Origin: Seminavis robusta
Lineage: Eukaryota > Bacillariophyta > Bacillariophyceae > Naviculales > Naviculaceae
Direction: 5' to 3'
Length of the DNA: 64,000 nucleotides
Assembly: GCA_903772945.1 (NCBI GenBank)
Contig: CAICTM010000009.1
Location: forward strand, 124,001 to 188,000
Both the position numbers and the translations under genes were made by a program. Each line of letters opens with the position of its first letter. Positions within the stretch are counted from its first letter, which is position 1. Below, one piece after another: positions 11,248 to 21,317 of the stretch. Below the pieces are notes generated by a model, which saw only the letters and a program-made list of their open reading frames with translations, had not been told where the DNA came from and did no database searches.

Positions 11248-11590
11248 TGAAGGTGCAGCACTGACTTCTCTCCCTCATTGTATTCCTATGGTAAACAGGA
11301 GGTAAATCCAAGCTTGGCCGACAACAGTGCTTTATCCAATCGGCCGATCGATCGAATCGATTCGAGGTAAGCCTATTATCAAGAGTGTTAATTGAAGGTA
11401 CAGCGCTGACTTCTCTCTCTCATTGGATTTCTATGGTATTCAGGAGAGAATTCCAAGCTTGATCGTCAACAGGTGAATTGTTTTAATTATTCGAATCGAT
11501 CGATCGATCGCACCTCTGTCCAAGCCTCACTCAAGCCGGTCGTCTCCGGTGCAGAAGCGAAAGCCATCCCTCATTGAATCCTATGAACCA
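11248..11590. repeat. Degenerate 145-bp tandem repeat
   Basis: A first copy begins at 11248 and a second at 11393 (period 145). Both run as AAGGT-CAGC-CTGACTTCTCT-C-CTCATTG then a CTATGGTA motif and CAAGCTTG, and each ends with a CGATCGAT/GAATCGATTCG palindromic stretch. A third, more decayed copy can be followed from about 11536 (CCTCATTGAATCCTATGAAC). Confidence 0.6.
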
Positions 11591-11762
11591 TGGGATGGCA
11601 GTCAGTTCTCGGCCCATGACGACCAAGTTGGTGCAATTTGAAAAGCAAGAGTAAGTCTCCGGTCGTCTGCAGTTGAGCACAGAAAACAAAACTCATATCT
11701 ATTTGTTGTTTTCTCTGCTGCACTGCTGACGGCCGATGAACTACCATTGCGTCGAGTCCTTT

Positions 11763-11821
11763 CGAACGAACGAACGAACGAACGAACGAACGAACGAACG
11801 AACGAACGAAACGAACGAACG
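11763..11821. repeat. GAAC tetranucleotide microsatellite
   Basis: About 14 units of CGAA/GAAC in tandem, with one irregular unit (GAAACGAAC) near 11810. Confidence 0.95.
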
Positions 11822-12117
11822 ATCGCTCCAGATAACAGCAAGAGAGGAGGCTACCGGTACGAGGAGGCTCTGTTAACTCCAGCCCTATCAACGGCATGAA
11901 CGTCGAGTCATTGAAAGGCAACAAGAGGAGGCTACGCGACAACACACACCAAGAGAGTGGATCCTACTACTGGATTCATCCCTCCAGCGTTATTTCCTAG
12001 TGTTTGGTTGGTGATTCCTGTGTCGGTACCCATTTTCCTGTATGCACAAGTCGGTCGTCGAGGACTTGGTAGAGCCTGGGTTGACAATATCATTCCTGTA
12101 TTCATTGTAGTGGTGAG

Positions 12118-13572
12118 GCAATGGAGCGTAGCAAGCAAAACCGAACCTGAGTGTGTTCGGTACTGTTGCCACTGTCACCGATTGATGTAACTCTACGGTA
12201 ACTGGCTACGATGGCTGGATTGACAATGTTCATTTGTGCATGTATTCGTCATAAGGATCCAATGCAAGGTACCGGTAACGGAGTGTAGCCAGTAAAGCGG
12301 AACCTGAGTGTGTTTGGTACTGTTGCCGCTGTCATGGATCGATGTAACTCTACGGTAACTGGCTACAATGGCTGGATTGACAATATTCGGTTGTGCATGT
12401 ATTCGTCATAAGGATCCAATGCGAGGTACCAGTAACCGTAGCGAGCAAAGCCGAACTTTCGGTACTGTTGCCACTATCGTCGATGTAGCTTTACCGCAGT
12501 CGGCTACAATGGCTGGATTCATAATGTTCGGTTGTGCATGTATTCGTTATAAGGATCCAATGCAAGATACCGGCAACGGAGCGTAGCCAGCAAAGCGGAA
12601 CCTGAGTGTGTTCGGTACTGTTGACAGTGTCGCCGATGTAACTGTACCGTAGCCGGCTACAATGGCTGGATTACCAATATTCGGTTTTGTGCATGTATTC
12701 GTCATAAGGATCCAATGCGATGTAACCGAGTGCAGCGGGCAAAGCCGAACCTGAGTGTGTTCGGTACTGTTGCCACTGTCACCGATCAATGAACTCTACG
12801 GTAGCTAGCTACGATGGCTGGATTGACAATGTTCGGTTGTGCATGTATTCATCATAAGGATCCAATCCAAGGTACTGGTAACGGAGTGTAGCCGATGAGA
12901 TTATGCCATAGGAGCCATATGGGTGCGGCGCAGCTGTGCTGGCTCAGTCTGATGGAAAGATCGCTGTTGCATCTGTACAGTCTTTCAGTACAATGAGCTG
13001 TGTCACCATCAGACAAGATAGAACAGCTGTAGAGGACATAGAGTTCCTCTGTAGGAAGGATGATGCAGTTCCTCAGCCATGACCTATCTAGAAGATAGCT
13101 TGGTCAATACCAGCCAAAAGAGATGCATGGATCTGTATCCTGCATGGCTGAGGATGGAGTTTCACGCAAAATCAGAGTTTGTGTTCATGGTATAGTTTAA
13201 AGAAGTAATGAAGAAGTAGTTGACCTGAGAAACAGACCCAACAGCACAAGTAGAGCTCTGCAGTAGACAGGATCCTGTATGCCAATGCCAGGGTATTGAG
13301 CAATTAGACTGTTCAATCATTGCTTCCACAGGTGATTGAATAGCATTGGCTGCCAGCCTTGGGCTGGCCTTTCCAGCGCCAGTGGAAGGAGATCTCCACC
13401 AAACAGGGCTCTCCATCCCAGCTCTTGTGCACCTACCAGCTGAGTTCCTCTGGAATTCATAGGTAGCCAGTAAAGCGGAACCTGAGTGTGTTCGGTACTG
13501 TTACCGCTGTCACGGATCGATGTAACTCTCTGCCTACGGTACCGTAGCTGGCTACAATGGCTGGATTGCATG
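12118..13572. repeat. Tandem satellite of about 141-157 bp, with an insertion
   Basis: Six copies of a unit that contains GGATCCAATGC, then GTAGCCAGTAAAGCGGAACC, TGAGTGTGTTCGGTACTGTT, TGGCTACAATGGCTGGATT and TTCGGTTGTGCATGTATTCG. The GGATCC landmarks are at 12255, 12412, 12553, 12708 and 12858, so spacings are 157, 141, 155 and 150. The copy beginning at 12858 is split: its left part ends at 12893 and its right part resumes at 13463. Copies differ by several percent, so the array is not recent. No long frame is shared by the copies, so I consider it non-coding. Confidence 0.85.
12894..13462. mobile_element. Unidentified 569-bp insert in the satellite array
   Basis: This segment has no similarity to the satellite unit and interrupts one copy. 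The hexamer GTAGCC stands directly before it (12888-12893) and directly after it (13463-13468), as a target-site duplication would. No terminal inverted repeats are obvious. Short frames on both strands have no domain I recognise. Calling it a mobile element rests only on the insertion geometry. Confidence 0.45.
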
Positions 13573-13864
13573 TAACTGAGGAAACAGGAGACGAACGCTG
13601 AAAAAAGCCGAATGTCTGTGGGATCCCCTATTCCGGTGAAGCCAGGGTATAAGGATAGAGATAATGTAAGCTGGCAAAACTGGAAATTGAAGGTTCAATA
13701 AAAGTTAGGGGTAGGAATATATCAATGTAATTTAAGGTTAGTGCACTCAGGACATAAACACAATAAGCCAGCAGGTGTTGTAAATTTAGAGTTACACGAT
13801 CGAATGATAGCTGTAAATTATGGGTTGGCCCATGGCTACATCAATGCTAGCTTAATATAAAACA

Positions 13865-14016
13865 GAAGGCTACAATAAGGGAATGATAGTGGGCGGCAAC
13901 ACACGACGAAGTCGGGTGTTGTCGCCAGGGCTAGCATACATAAAAAAGAAGGTTATAATGAGGGAATAATACCGGGCGGCAACACACGACGAAGTCGGGT
14001 GTTGTCGCCAGGGCTA
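13865..14016. repeat. Two copies of an 83-bp unit with a hairpin
   Basis: Unit 1 starts at 13865 and unit 2 at 13948. Each has GAAGG(C/T)TA(C/T)AAT(A/G)AGGGAAT, then a 35-base near-palindrome: left arm GGCGGCAACACACGAC, loop GAA, right arm GTCGGGTGTTGTCGCC (13892-13926 and 13975-14009). The 35 bases and the following AGGGCTA are identical in the two copies, while the spacer bases differ, so the hairpin itself is the conserved part. As RNA either strand would fold. Confidence 0.85.
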
Positions 14017-14243
14017 CCTTGAAAGAAGGATGCAATCTCAAACATGATCCTCTTTCTTCTATTTGTCTTTCTGCCGAGGTATCGCAGCTCCCGCTGACTT
14101 ATTGCGTTCTGAGAAGATTGTTTAGTCAGTAGTGTGACGTCCAATCATGACTCAATCGAATCCTTCCAAAAAAAGAGCGACCATGGCAGCATACAACGGG
14201 GTTGCTTACTGTACGGTATGATCACAGCGTAGTTAGTAGAAAG

Positions 14244-15623
14244 ATGGCAAGTTTTGCAAGTCACTTTGACGACGACGAAGGCGATGACATTTTGTTAGAG
14301 CAGAATGACGACGATGAGGACACGGATGATGAAGAGGAGGAAGAGACCCTCATGACGCCGGCTGGTACCGCAGATGAGAAGATGCAATCCAGCGAGGAAG
14401 AAGAGGACGACGACGACGAAGAAGAGGAGGATGACGACGACGACGATGATGAGGCTTCTGGCATTGTCATTCCATCAGGAGGAGGGAAACTTGCGTCGGT
14501 GGCGGCTGCTGCTGCTGCGGCGGCGTCTGGTGTTGGGGGTGGGCAATCGACCGACGACAATGATTCCGAATCGGGAGACGATGGAGATATCCCATTGGCC
14601 ACGCCGTATCCTTGGGCCCAAGACGACTATGAATTGACGTTGCATCACGATCCCAAAAAGAGAAAGCCAGTAGGAACTGGAATCACCTATATCAAGCGAT
14701 TGCTGCAAGATGCAGACACGAGTAATCACGAAGAAGCCACCATTCTAAATCCAACTGCCAAAAGCATTCTCAAACAATTGTGGAAACGACATACACAACC
14801 ACCACGACAAACATTCGATGAGGAAGAGGAATCGTCAGACGAAGAAAGTGACGAAGACGACGATGATTATGATGACGACGATGGAGAAGCACTCAAGAAA
14901 CGCCGTCATTTGCCAGGCCCAAGATTGTGGACTTCTTCAGAGATTGGAAATCATGGCACTGTAGGACTCTTCCAGAACATTCTCAGTGAAGTACAATCCG
15001 CTCATCCAATGAATGTCACCACACGGCAAATTGTAAGACAGTGCACCTTGCAACTACCTGCAGGAGCTCTTCCAGGATGCATGGACGCCAAGGAATTCAT
15101 ATGCTGTGCTCTACATTTTCTAAGTTGCGAATGGAAAAGTCCTGATAACACTGCCTTGCCCTCCTTGCCTCTCATCAATTCCACTGCTGCACCGGGAAAT
15201 GCGAGAGATTTGGAAAAGAGAACCTACGAAAAAGCATACGACTGGACCCTTGAACAACTAGACCAACCATTGCCTCAGCTCGAACGCTTCTTCTTGGACA
15301 GCCCTGCTGCTGCCGAACAATTGCGGTGGATTTCACGAATACGATTCTGTCCTCGCACCAACAGCCACACGGCCAAGACAACCTCCGAATCCACCATTCT
15401 GCTCAAAGGAACCATCCCTGCTCGCATGACGGGCAAAAAACAATACGCTGCCAGTCCAGGTCCAAAGGCAGGAACCAAACGAAAATCATCAGCTACGCAA
15501 TCATCGTCCACAACAGCATCCGCTACACAAGGAGTTGTGGTGAGAGCAGATCAAGGAAAGCAGTTTCCGTATGCTTATATGGTCGGCAATAGTGCTGTTG
15601 CGGATGGAAGTGGAGAAGAGTGA
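14244..15623 (+). CDS. Acidic nuclear-type protein of unknown function
   Basis: Single exon, 459 residues from ATG 14244. Residues about 10-90 and 205-230 are runs of Asp and Glu, with an alanine run in between (about 100-108). A basic, probably folded segment (KKRKPVGTGITYIKRLLQDA) follows the first acidic region, and a second ordered region covers about 235-390 (GLFQNILSEVQSAHPMNVTT, CMDAKEFICCALHFLSCEW). The C-terminus has KR-rich stretches (GTKRKSSATQ) that could act in nuclear import. The composition suggests a nucleolar, chromatin or histone-binding protein, but I recognise no family and this is inference only. Confidence 0.75.
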   Translation: MASFASHFDDDEGDDILLEQNDDDEDTDDEEEEETLMTPAGTADEKMQSSEEEEDDDDEEEEDDDDDDDEASGIVIPSGGGKLASVAAAAAAAASGVGGGQSTDDNDSESGDDGDIPLATPYPWAQDDYELTLHHDPKKRKPVGTGITYIKRLLQDADTSNHEEATILNPTAKSILKQLWKRHTQPPRQTFDEEEESSDEESDEDDDDYDDDDGEALKKRRHLPGPRLWTSSEIGNHGTVGLFQNILSEVQSAHPMNVTTRQIVRQCTLQLPAGALPGCMDAKEFICCALHFLSCEWKSPDNTALPSLPLINSTAAPGNARDLEKRTYEKAYDWTLEQLDQPLPQLERFFLDSPAAAEQLRWISRIRFCPRTNSHTAKTTSESTILLKGTIPARMTGKKQYAASPGPKAGTKRKSSATQSSSTTASATQGVVVRADQGKQFPYAYMVGNSAVADGSGEE

Positions 15624-15965
15624 GAACAGATACCAGGTACATGGTAATATAAGCGTACCAGTAACGAGGGAAACGTTTCAAACCAGACGTGATTCTTCGT
15701 GGTCTACGTATGTGCCAGCCCGGTTTTGTATCTTCCATGATAGTCCTATAATAGTTGGATCAGTTGCATTTGTCTGATTTCAACGTGATGAGCTCGAACC
15801 TACGTGTTAGTGGTTGGTACCTTCCTCTTTCAGCTCTTTGGTTATGAATGTTCTAGCTAGCTATGCATAGCTAGAGGAGTGCCTACAATGTTATTGTATG
15901 ATAATATTCTTGTCTGATTGAATTATGAAAGGAAGTCTGCTGGATTCTGACTAAGGCGTGCGTGC
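15624..15965. other. Intergenic, convergent 3' ends
   Basis: No gene was seen. AGCTAGCTAT-type palindromes occur near 15855-15875. The stretch is AT-rich towards 15900 and probably holds both 3' untranslated regions. Confidence 0.4.
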
Positions 15966-16952
15966 TCAGTGATGATTACCAGCTGGTTGTGGCATGACCA
16001 GTGGGTGGTCAGGTTGATGATGCTGCTGCTGCTGCTGATGTTGTTGTGGTGATGCAGACAAGGAAAAAGCGGCTTGATTCCGATATCGTGTCCGCAGGAA
16101 ATCTTCCATCCTTCTGAGGGTTCGTTCCGTAGCAAGCTGGGGAGTTGGCCGGAGGTACAATGAGGAAATGTTGGCCCCGAATTGACACCCTACCATAACA
16201 TTTTCTTTGACATCAGCCGGCAGAAATGGCTTCATCATGCTATAGGCAATGTTAGTGGCAACGTTTGTGTGAAAGAACTTGATACTGCGAAAGTAGACGG
16301 GAAAGTGTGACAACAAATGGGACCAACAAGTCCTCACAATCTCCACATTCGTGTCGGACCGTTCCATCCCATCGCACTCTCCGATCAGAAAGATTCCTTG
16401 TCGCATGGAGTAAGGATCTGGACAGAGCATATTGAACAGATAGTAGGGACAACCCAAGTAAACCCGCCATTGCGCGGGTGATCGGATCGTCCGAAACTGG
16501 AAGCGAGTGCGGTCGTAAACCAGGCCAAAGTTTTCTGTAGAATTGTCGTAGGCTACTGACAACAAGCAGCCTGGATTGGCTCTGGTAAAATCCGTAAGAA
16601 TCTGCATGGCTTCCTCAAAGGTGTCTTCTATGTTGTACTCATGTCGAAAGTCTTGCAACCCTTGGACCTGCTCCAGTGTCGATTCCAGGTCACCTCTGGC
16701 TGTATTCGTAATAACGAATTGGCAATACAACAAATCGGGCAGATTCTCCAAGTCGTCCGAGGCTTCCACGGCAGCTTTCAGCTCCAACGCCCATCGTCTC
16801 TCCTCGTCAGAGAGACGAAACAACTTCTCCAAATCAGGATTCGCAGGGGGCAGAGGCAGACCACCATTTTGATCAACTGCATGTGGTTGGTCGTGTATGT
16901 TTTGGACCATGGCAGCCACAATCATGTTCGCAATTTCGCGGACGACATCCAT
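15966..16952 (-). CDS. CRAL-TRIO (Sec14-like) lipid-binding protein
   Basis: Single exon of 328 residues from ATG 16952. An N-terminal helical part (about 50-120) is followed by a region with the features of a CRAL-TRIO lobe (about 135-285). Most telling is the C-terminal signature FFHTNVATNIAYSMMKPFLP, which matches the family pattern of an N-hydrophobic-P/A turn, an amphipathic gate helix and KPFLxxxxxxK. Such proteins carry a phospholipid, tocopherol or other hydrophobic ligand between membranes. The C-terminus is a Gln/His-rich tail (about 300-318). The usual central GxxCD motif is weakly kept (LIGECDGMERSD), so the ligand cannot be predicted. Confidence 0.65.
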   Translation of the reverse strand: MDVVREIANMIVAAMVQNIHDQPHAVDQNGGLPLPPANPDLEKLFRLSDEERRWALELKAAVEASDDLENLPDLLYCQFVITNTARGDLESTLEQVQGLQDFRHEYNIEDTFEEAMQILTDFTRANPGCLLSVAYDNSTENFGLVYDRTRFQFRTIRSPAQWRVYLGCPYYLFNMLCPDPYSMRQGIFLIGECDGMERSDTNVEIVRTCWSHLLSHFPVYFRSIKFFHTNVATNIAYSMMKPFLPADVKENVMVGCQFGANISSLYLRPTPQLATERTLRRMEDFLRTRYRNQAAFSLSASPQQHQQQQQHHQPDHPLVMPQPAGNHH

Positions 16953-17357
16953 TGTTGTTGCTTGTTCAGTAGTTAGTATAGTCGTCTCTTTCCATGAATC
17001 TGTATCCGAGGAGTCAAGAAGAGCAAGAAGGATGTCTGCTGTCTGCTATTAATAGTCTGCGGGATAAGGGCCAGCCCGGTGTTCGTAAACAAGGAGTTGT
17101 TTCTGGTTCTCTTCTTCTTCGGTGGCCGTACGCGTGTGACGTGCGACTCAATATTTAACCCCAATTACGTGGCGGTATAATCTTCGTTGAAACATTTCAT
17201 TATTGAACAAAGCATTGCACTCCATCAGCCATAGCTACCAATAACGGTATCCTAAAGTAATCTATTCCAGAGTAGATACCGGTACATGTAGATAGATAGC
17301 AAGCATTGCTCCAGGAAATTGTACAAGTTCCGCTTTCATTTTTATCTTCATCCCGGC
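16953..17357. other. Intergenic
   Basis: Upstream region of the CRAL-TRIO-like gene and 3' region of the LRR gene, both on the minus strand. It contains a TACCGGTAC palindrome at about 17277. No gene or RNA was recognised. Confidence 0.4.
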
Positions 17358-19382
17358 TCAGTAGGTCGAAGGGAGACTCCTTGAAAGATCTCGCATACTC
17401 AAACTCCGTTTCTGTCGTTTCTTGGGAGGGGACGCCGTCAAGTTGTGACGAGAGAACACAGCTTCCGGGTGGGTTGTCATCAAGTGGAAAGCCAAAGATG
17501 TCCCATCATGAGGTGCCCATGATTTGCCCAGGAGTTTGGAGAGAATATGGCTCCACATCCCCGTTCCTCCTCCTCGATCGTGGGTACTGCTGCTGATTTG
17601 TGGGATGTGAGGAAGTACTCGGTTTCGATGCGCCAGAAAACTTTCTTGAGCTTTGAAGCTTTCGTCGTTGATGCCAAAACTGATCGAGCTGTCGACAATG
17701 GTTCGATTCTTTGACAGACCTTTGAGAAAGGCTCCATATAGCGCCTTGATTTGGGCAAAGCTGGGATACAGCACTCTTGCTTCGTACACGTTTGCAATTT
17801 GCGGAGTGTCACATGTGATCTCCAGCTCCCGCAGCTTTGAAAGTTGAGGGATTGCCATGGCCATGTCATGCCAGACCTGAGTTGTCACTTCGCCATTCCT
17901 CGACAGGTTTAACGACGATACAGTTCTGGATTGGGTCAAGCCCGGCAGCAAAGCCCTCAAAGTTTCGTCGTCAATCCCACAATCAGACAAAACCAGCTTT
18001 TGGAGGACACAACAAGGATCCGCGAGAAACGTAGCAATCGCTCCAGCTGCTTGCGTGCCAACAAAATTTCCAGCTAGATGCAGTGTCCGAAGCGATGATG
18101 TGGAGCGGCCAAAGGAATTCCTACCCAAAGTGGAGCAGAGAGCGCCCACGACCATGGCAGCCTCATCATCGCCAATTCCACAGTGATCAAGGTAAATCTC
18201 TTCCAGTACTCCACTTCCAGCGGCTCCTTCTGCAATTTTCTCAATGTTACCCTGCCCAATGTCTCTGTTTTCCGTCAGCTGTAGGCTCTGGAGCCTCCAG
18301 TGACTGAGGAGTAATTGTCGTATAGAAAGCCCCACATAATTCCAGTGGTAGTTTTGAACCTGCAAATCCGCGAGGTCCAGTGATTCCAGCGAAGTGTTGC
18401 GTTGGAGACCCATAATAAGAGATAATACAGTGTCTTGATTGCTTGACCGGAGCCTCGAGAAAGATGCATGTTTGAGAGTCTTGGTCCTTTGGAGGAAGCT
18501 GTGTAAGAGCCACGCACAGTCAGGCTCGAAAGTAGAATTGGCCATGTCCACCAGTTCCAGACTGGAGGCACAAGATTCTAAGCCTGCTGCAACCGGTTGG
18601 AGGTTGCTGAGGCGCCAGCATTGCTGATTAAGTTGGAGGGCGACCAACGAAGGCCCGCAGGCTTCCAACAGTTTTTGAAGGGACACTGCTGCGCGTTGCA
18701 AAACCCCTCGAAGAACTGCAGCAGCGTGGACGTAAGAAAGCGGATTTGTGTTTGGAACTAGAGAAAAGGTCCTCAGGTTGGATGCTGCAGGGGAAGCTGC
18801 AAGAGCCTCTAGTATGTCAGGGATGTGAGCGTAGGATGATGGCCGTGCTTCTAGGACAATGGACGTGACGTCTTTCAGATTGGATAGGCATTTCAAAATG
18901 CGAGACTGATCTTCCTCATTCAAATCAACGAGAACGGTTGAGGAAAATCGTATCTCTCTGGTTGCTCCTGCTGATGGCGTGGAGCAGAAATGGACAAAGG
19001 CGTTGCCGAAAAGTGTCTCGGATGGATCCGGAAGACGAATGGCTCGGACTGTGAGCGGTCTCCATTTTCTCTTGCCACAATGCTGAAGCCTCCATTTCAA
19101 GTTGGACAAGAAGTAATCCTCCTTCATCTTATCATCCATGTCCTCATCTTCAGAAAAGTCTGATATCAATACAGTCAAGCTCTCCAGAGGGTGGTCTTCG
19201 TCCTCGCACAGAGTCTTTAGAGTTTGCCAAAGGTCCGACGCATAAATTTCTTGACGAGACGCCACCACGTCCAGCCTCTTCATGGCATGGTATTCCAGGA
19301 GCTCCGCACCATTAACTTCTGGCAGGAGGCAAGTCACCGCTTCGTTGCCAACGCTGTAGGAACGGAAGGATCTAGTCGTCAT
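17358..19382 (-). CDS. Leucine-rich-repeat protein, ribonuclease-inhibitor type
   Basis: Single exon, 674 residues from ATG 19382 (two codons upstream are non-ATG). From about residue 180 to 560 there are repeated units in the long RNI style, for example LEEIYLDHCGIGDDEAAMVV, LRTLHLAGNFVGTQAAGAI, LQKLVLSDCGIDDETLRALL and VSSLNLSRNGEVTTQVW. The asparagine/cysteine at the turn followed by a helix of about 28-residue period marks the RNI subclass (as in RanGAP and NLR proteins). There is no signal peptide or membrane segment, so it is likely intracellular and binds a protein partner. A basic KKRQKRS patch lies near the C-terminus. Confidence 0.85.
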   Translation of the reverse strand: MTTRSFRSYSVGNEAVTCLLPEVNGAELLEYHAMKRLDVVASRQEIYASDLWQTLKTLCEDEDHPLESLTVLISDFSEDEDMDDKMKEDYFLSNLKWRLQHCGKRKWRPLTVRAIRLPDPSETLFGNAFVHFCSTPSAGATREIRFSSTVLVDLNEEDQSRILKCLSNLKDVTSIVLEARPSSYAHIPDILEALAASPAASNLRTFSLVPNTNPLSYVHAAAVLRGVLQRAAVSLQKLLEACGPSLVALQLNQQCWRLSNLQPVAAGLESCASSLELVDMANSTFEPDCAWLLHSFLQRTKTLKHASFSRLRSSNQDTVLSLIMGLQRNTSLESLDLADLQVQNYHWNYVGLSIRQLLLSHWRLQSLQLTENRDIGQGNIEKIAEGAAGSGVLEEIYLDHCGIGDDEAAMVVGALCSTLGRNSFGRSTSSLRTLHLAGNFVGTQAAGAIATFLADPCCVLQKLVLSDCGIDDETLRALLPGLTQSRTVSSLNLSRNGEVTTQVWHDMAMAIPQLSKLRELEITCDTPQIANVYEARVLYPSFAQIKALYGAFLKGLSKNRTIVDSSISFGINDESFKAQESFLAHRNRVLPHIPQISSSTHDRGGGTGMWSHILSKLLGKSWAPHDGTSLAFHLMTTHPEAVFSRHNLTASPPKKRQKRSLSMRDLSRSLPSTY

Positions 19383-19388
19383 GGTCAA

Positions 19389-19697
19389 CCATCACACCAT
19401 CATCCATCACAAGAGTACTTACTAGTTGTATGAGAGTTCTGGGATTTGTGGCGAAAGCACGACGAGGACGTTCGCGTTTTGGGGAACGTTGGAACCGCCT
19501 GCTTAAATCTCACTGATTTAATGCATAGAAATCATTTAAAGCTTAAGGATTTAAGCAACTCTACCACAAAAGGATACAGCATCAAATGCCGCTTACAATT
19601 GACAATAACAACAAATCAAATCCATCGGCAGGTCTATTGCAGGTGTCAAGGTACCTATCCTCTGTAGTCAATCTTCCGACAAGGACCACCAAGCAAG
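19389..19697. other. Intergenic, divergent 5' regions
   Basis: The 5' regions of the LRR gene (minus) and NDUFA13 (plus) face each other here. No gene was seen; a short TTTAAG-rich stretch occurs near 19500-19555. Confidence 0.4.
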
Positions 19698-20211
19698 ATG
19701 AGTTATCGACCGAGCGGGCTTCCGCCCATCCAGGACATGCCGCCACCAGGTGGTTTTCCTGAGCAGGTGCGTCCGCCTATTGTGTTGTGTTGTGCTGTGA
19801 TGGAGGGATGGGATGGGATTGCCACTGCTTACCTGCCTTTTGATCTTTTCCGATGCCATATTATATTGTCGATTGTAGGACATTACGAAAGCCATCAAGT
19901 CACGCGGCCCCAAGGGATGGCAGTTGTGGCTTGGCTCGAGCGTCATCATGATGTACGGATTCTACCGTGTTGGTCAGAACAACCAGGAGCGTGCTGCCAT
20001 GAAGCTGGCCGAGCGTCGATTGCGCTTCCAGATGGCTCCCTACTTGCAGGCCGAAGCCGACTTGGAATTCCTCAAACGCGAACGTGATATCACGGCTCGG
20101 ACCAAGTGGGCCATGCAAGATGTCGAGAGTTGGAAGCCGCAGAGTCCATACTACGGAAACCGCTGGACCCCACCTCGTGTCTCGGACATGGACCTCAACT
20201 TCAAAAAGTAA
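19698..20211 (+). CDS. NDUFA13: NADH dehydrogenase (complex I) subunit NDUFA13/GRIM-19
   Basis: Two exons, 19698-19766 and 19879-20211, give 133 residues. The intron (112 bases) starts GTGCGT and ends TTGTAG, phase 0. The order is typical of the family: a short N-terminal segment with paired prolines ([13 protein letters not shown]), then the single membrane helix region after a basic patch ([20 protein letters not shown]), then a charged helix ([20 protein letters not shown]) and the conserved C-terminal WKP-x-S-x-Y-x-NRW. The human protein has 144 residues, so this is full length. It is an accessory subunit of respiratory complex I in the inner mitochondrial membrane. The short first exon explains why a single frame begins only at 19924. 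Confidence 0.95.
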
Positions 20212-21317
20212 ATTACAAGACAAGGCCAGAGGCTGCTACTAATCAACCGTATTCATTAGTACCTCCTCCAATCATTCATTTTAATTCCTTGTAATTTGGA
20301 TCAATTCTCATGGTTTATTTCTTATGGAAAACAGCTAAGGACTCATTGATGATGGCTGAAGAGACAAAATGCTTAGAATGGCACGTGTTCATTCACAGGG
20401 ACCGGTATGAAGGCATGGGCATACTAGTCTGGACCTACATACCTGGTATGGTCCCACCCGGCAATGTACTGTAGCCTGACGGAACGCGTCTTTTTGTGTG
20501 CTACGCTTGGCACCTTGGCGCAGAAACAGGGAATATGGAGCGACCTGATGACGGCCCTCTTTCTTTGTGTTTGCTTTCGTCAGCCCGTTGGTTGGAAGCG
20601 AGAAAAATGTTGGCTTGTTTGTCTTGTGCCTACAGCATATTCAGAGGTCCCTTGCGGAAAAATGCAGTGATAGTTTCGAGGGTTTCAAACGCCAAGATTG
20701 CTTTTCTGATTTCCTTGCTGATGCCAAGCAAATGAGGGGTCTTCGCGACTCCTAGCTAGCTCGGTACGGTAGCTAGAAAAAGTGGGTGTAGGTCGAGATA
20801 GAAACAATATCATCTAGTTGGCCACCTGGCCTAGTTAGTCTATGTAGACGATGATACCGGTAGGGAAGAAGGGATGAAATCAAACAAAGCGGATCTTCGA
20901 GCATTGGTGGCACTTTCTACGTAGCAAGTTTTGCTGGTGAACAACAACCTGGCTGCTCCATTAGTCTAGCTAGCTACAGCGTAGAGCTAGAAGTACACCC
21001 TCACCCTTCCGCCTTTCATCAGCTCGACCTCTAGAGTTGGCCTCGCCTTACCGGTATGGGGGAGGATGGGAATTCGAATGATCAATCAATCGAATAATTG
21101 GATTGATTCAATCGATTAGATTCAATCGAACCATCGTTGAACACTCCAAAACTTGCCGTTACATTTCGTCCATCCGTTGGCAATTTTCCGACCCAACAAT
21201 TGCTCGTCGCCCTCGATGCTGATTGCTCACTCCAAGCGTTCGTGCACCCCTTTGCTTTGACCAACTGTTTCAAGAGCCAAGAAGTACCAGGTACTGTAGG
21301 TATAGTAGGTAGAAGCC
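20212..21317. other. Intergenic
   Basis: About 1.1 kb without a supported gene. There are CTAGCTAGCTAG/GGTACGGTAGCTAG palindromes at 20750-20775 and 20965-20985, TACCGGTA words near 20855 and 21050, and an ATTGATT/AATCAATC-rich stretch at 21078-21130. Frames at 20464-20755 overlap one another in all three phases and look random. Confidence 0.4.

Larger units (their letters stand above)
10959..13629. repeat. Region bounded by a 17-base direct repeat
   Basis: The 17-base word TGTCTGTGGGATCCCCT is at 10959-10975 and exactly again at 13613-13629. A close copy (TGTCTGTGGGATTCCCCT) lies just before the first, at about 10935. The two exact copies bound all the tandem repeats described below. This may mark the edges of an inserted or amplified unit, or may be chance reuse of a satellite word. 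No coding potential is convincing inside. Confidence 0.45.

Noticed and set aside
12894-13462. The insert as a solo long terminal repeat
   Set aside because: A TG...CA boundary can be drawn inside the block, but the flanking bases there do not match; the GTAGCC duplication lies outside those boundaries. The family is left open.
14261-14602. A minus-strand serine-rich frame of 113 residues
   Set aside because: It is the antisense of the Asp/Glu (GAC/GAA) runs of the acidic protein, which read as serine codons on the other strand.
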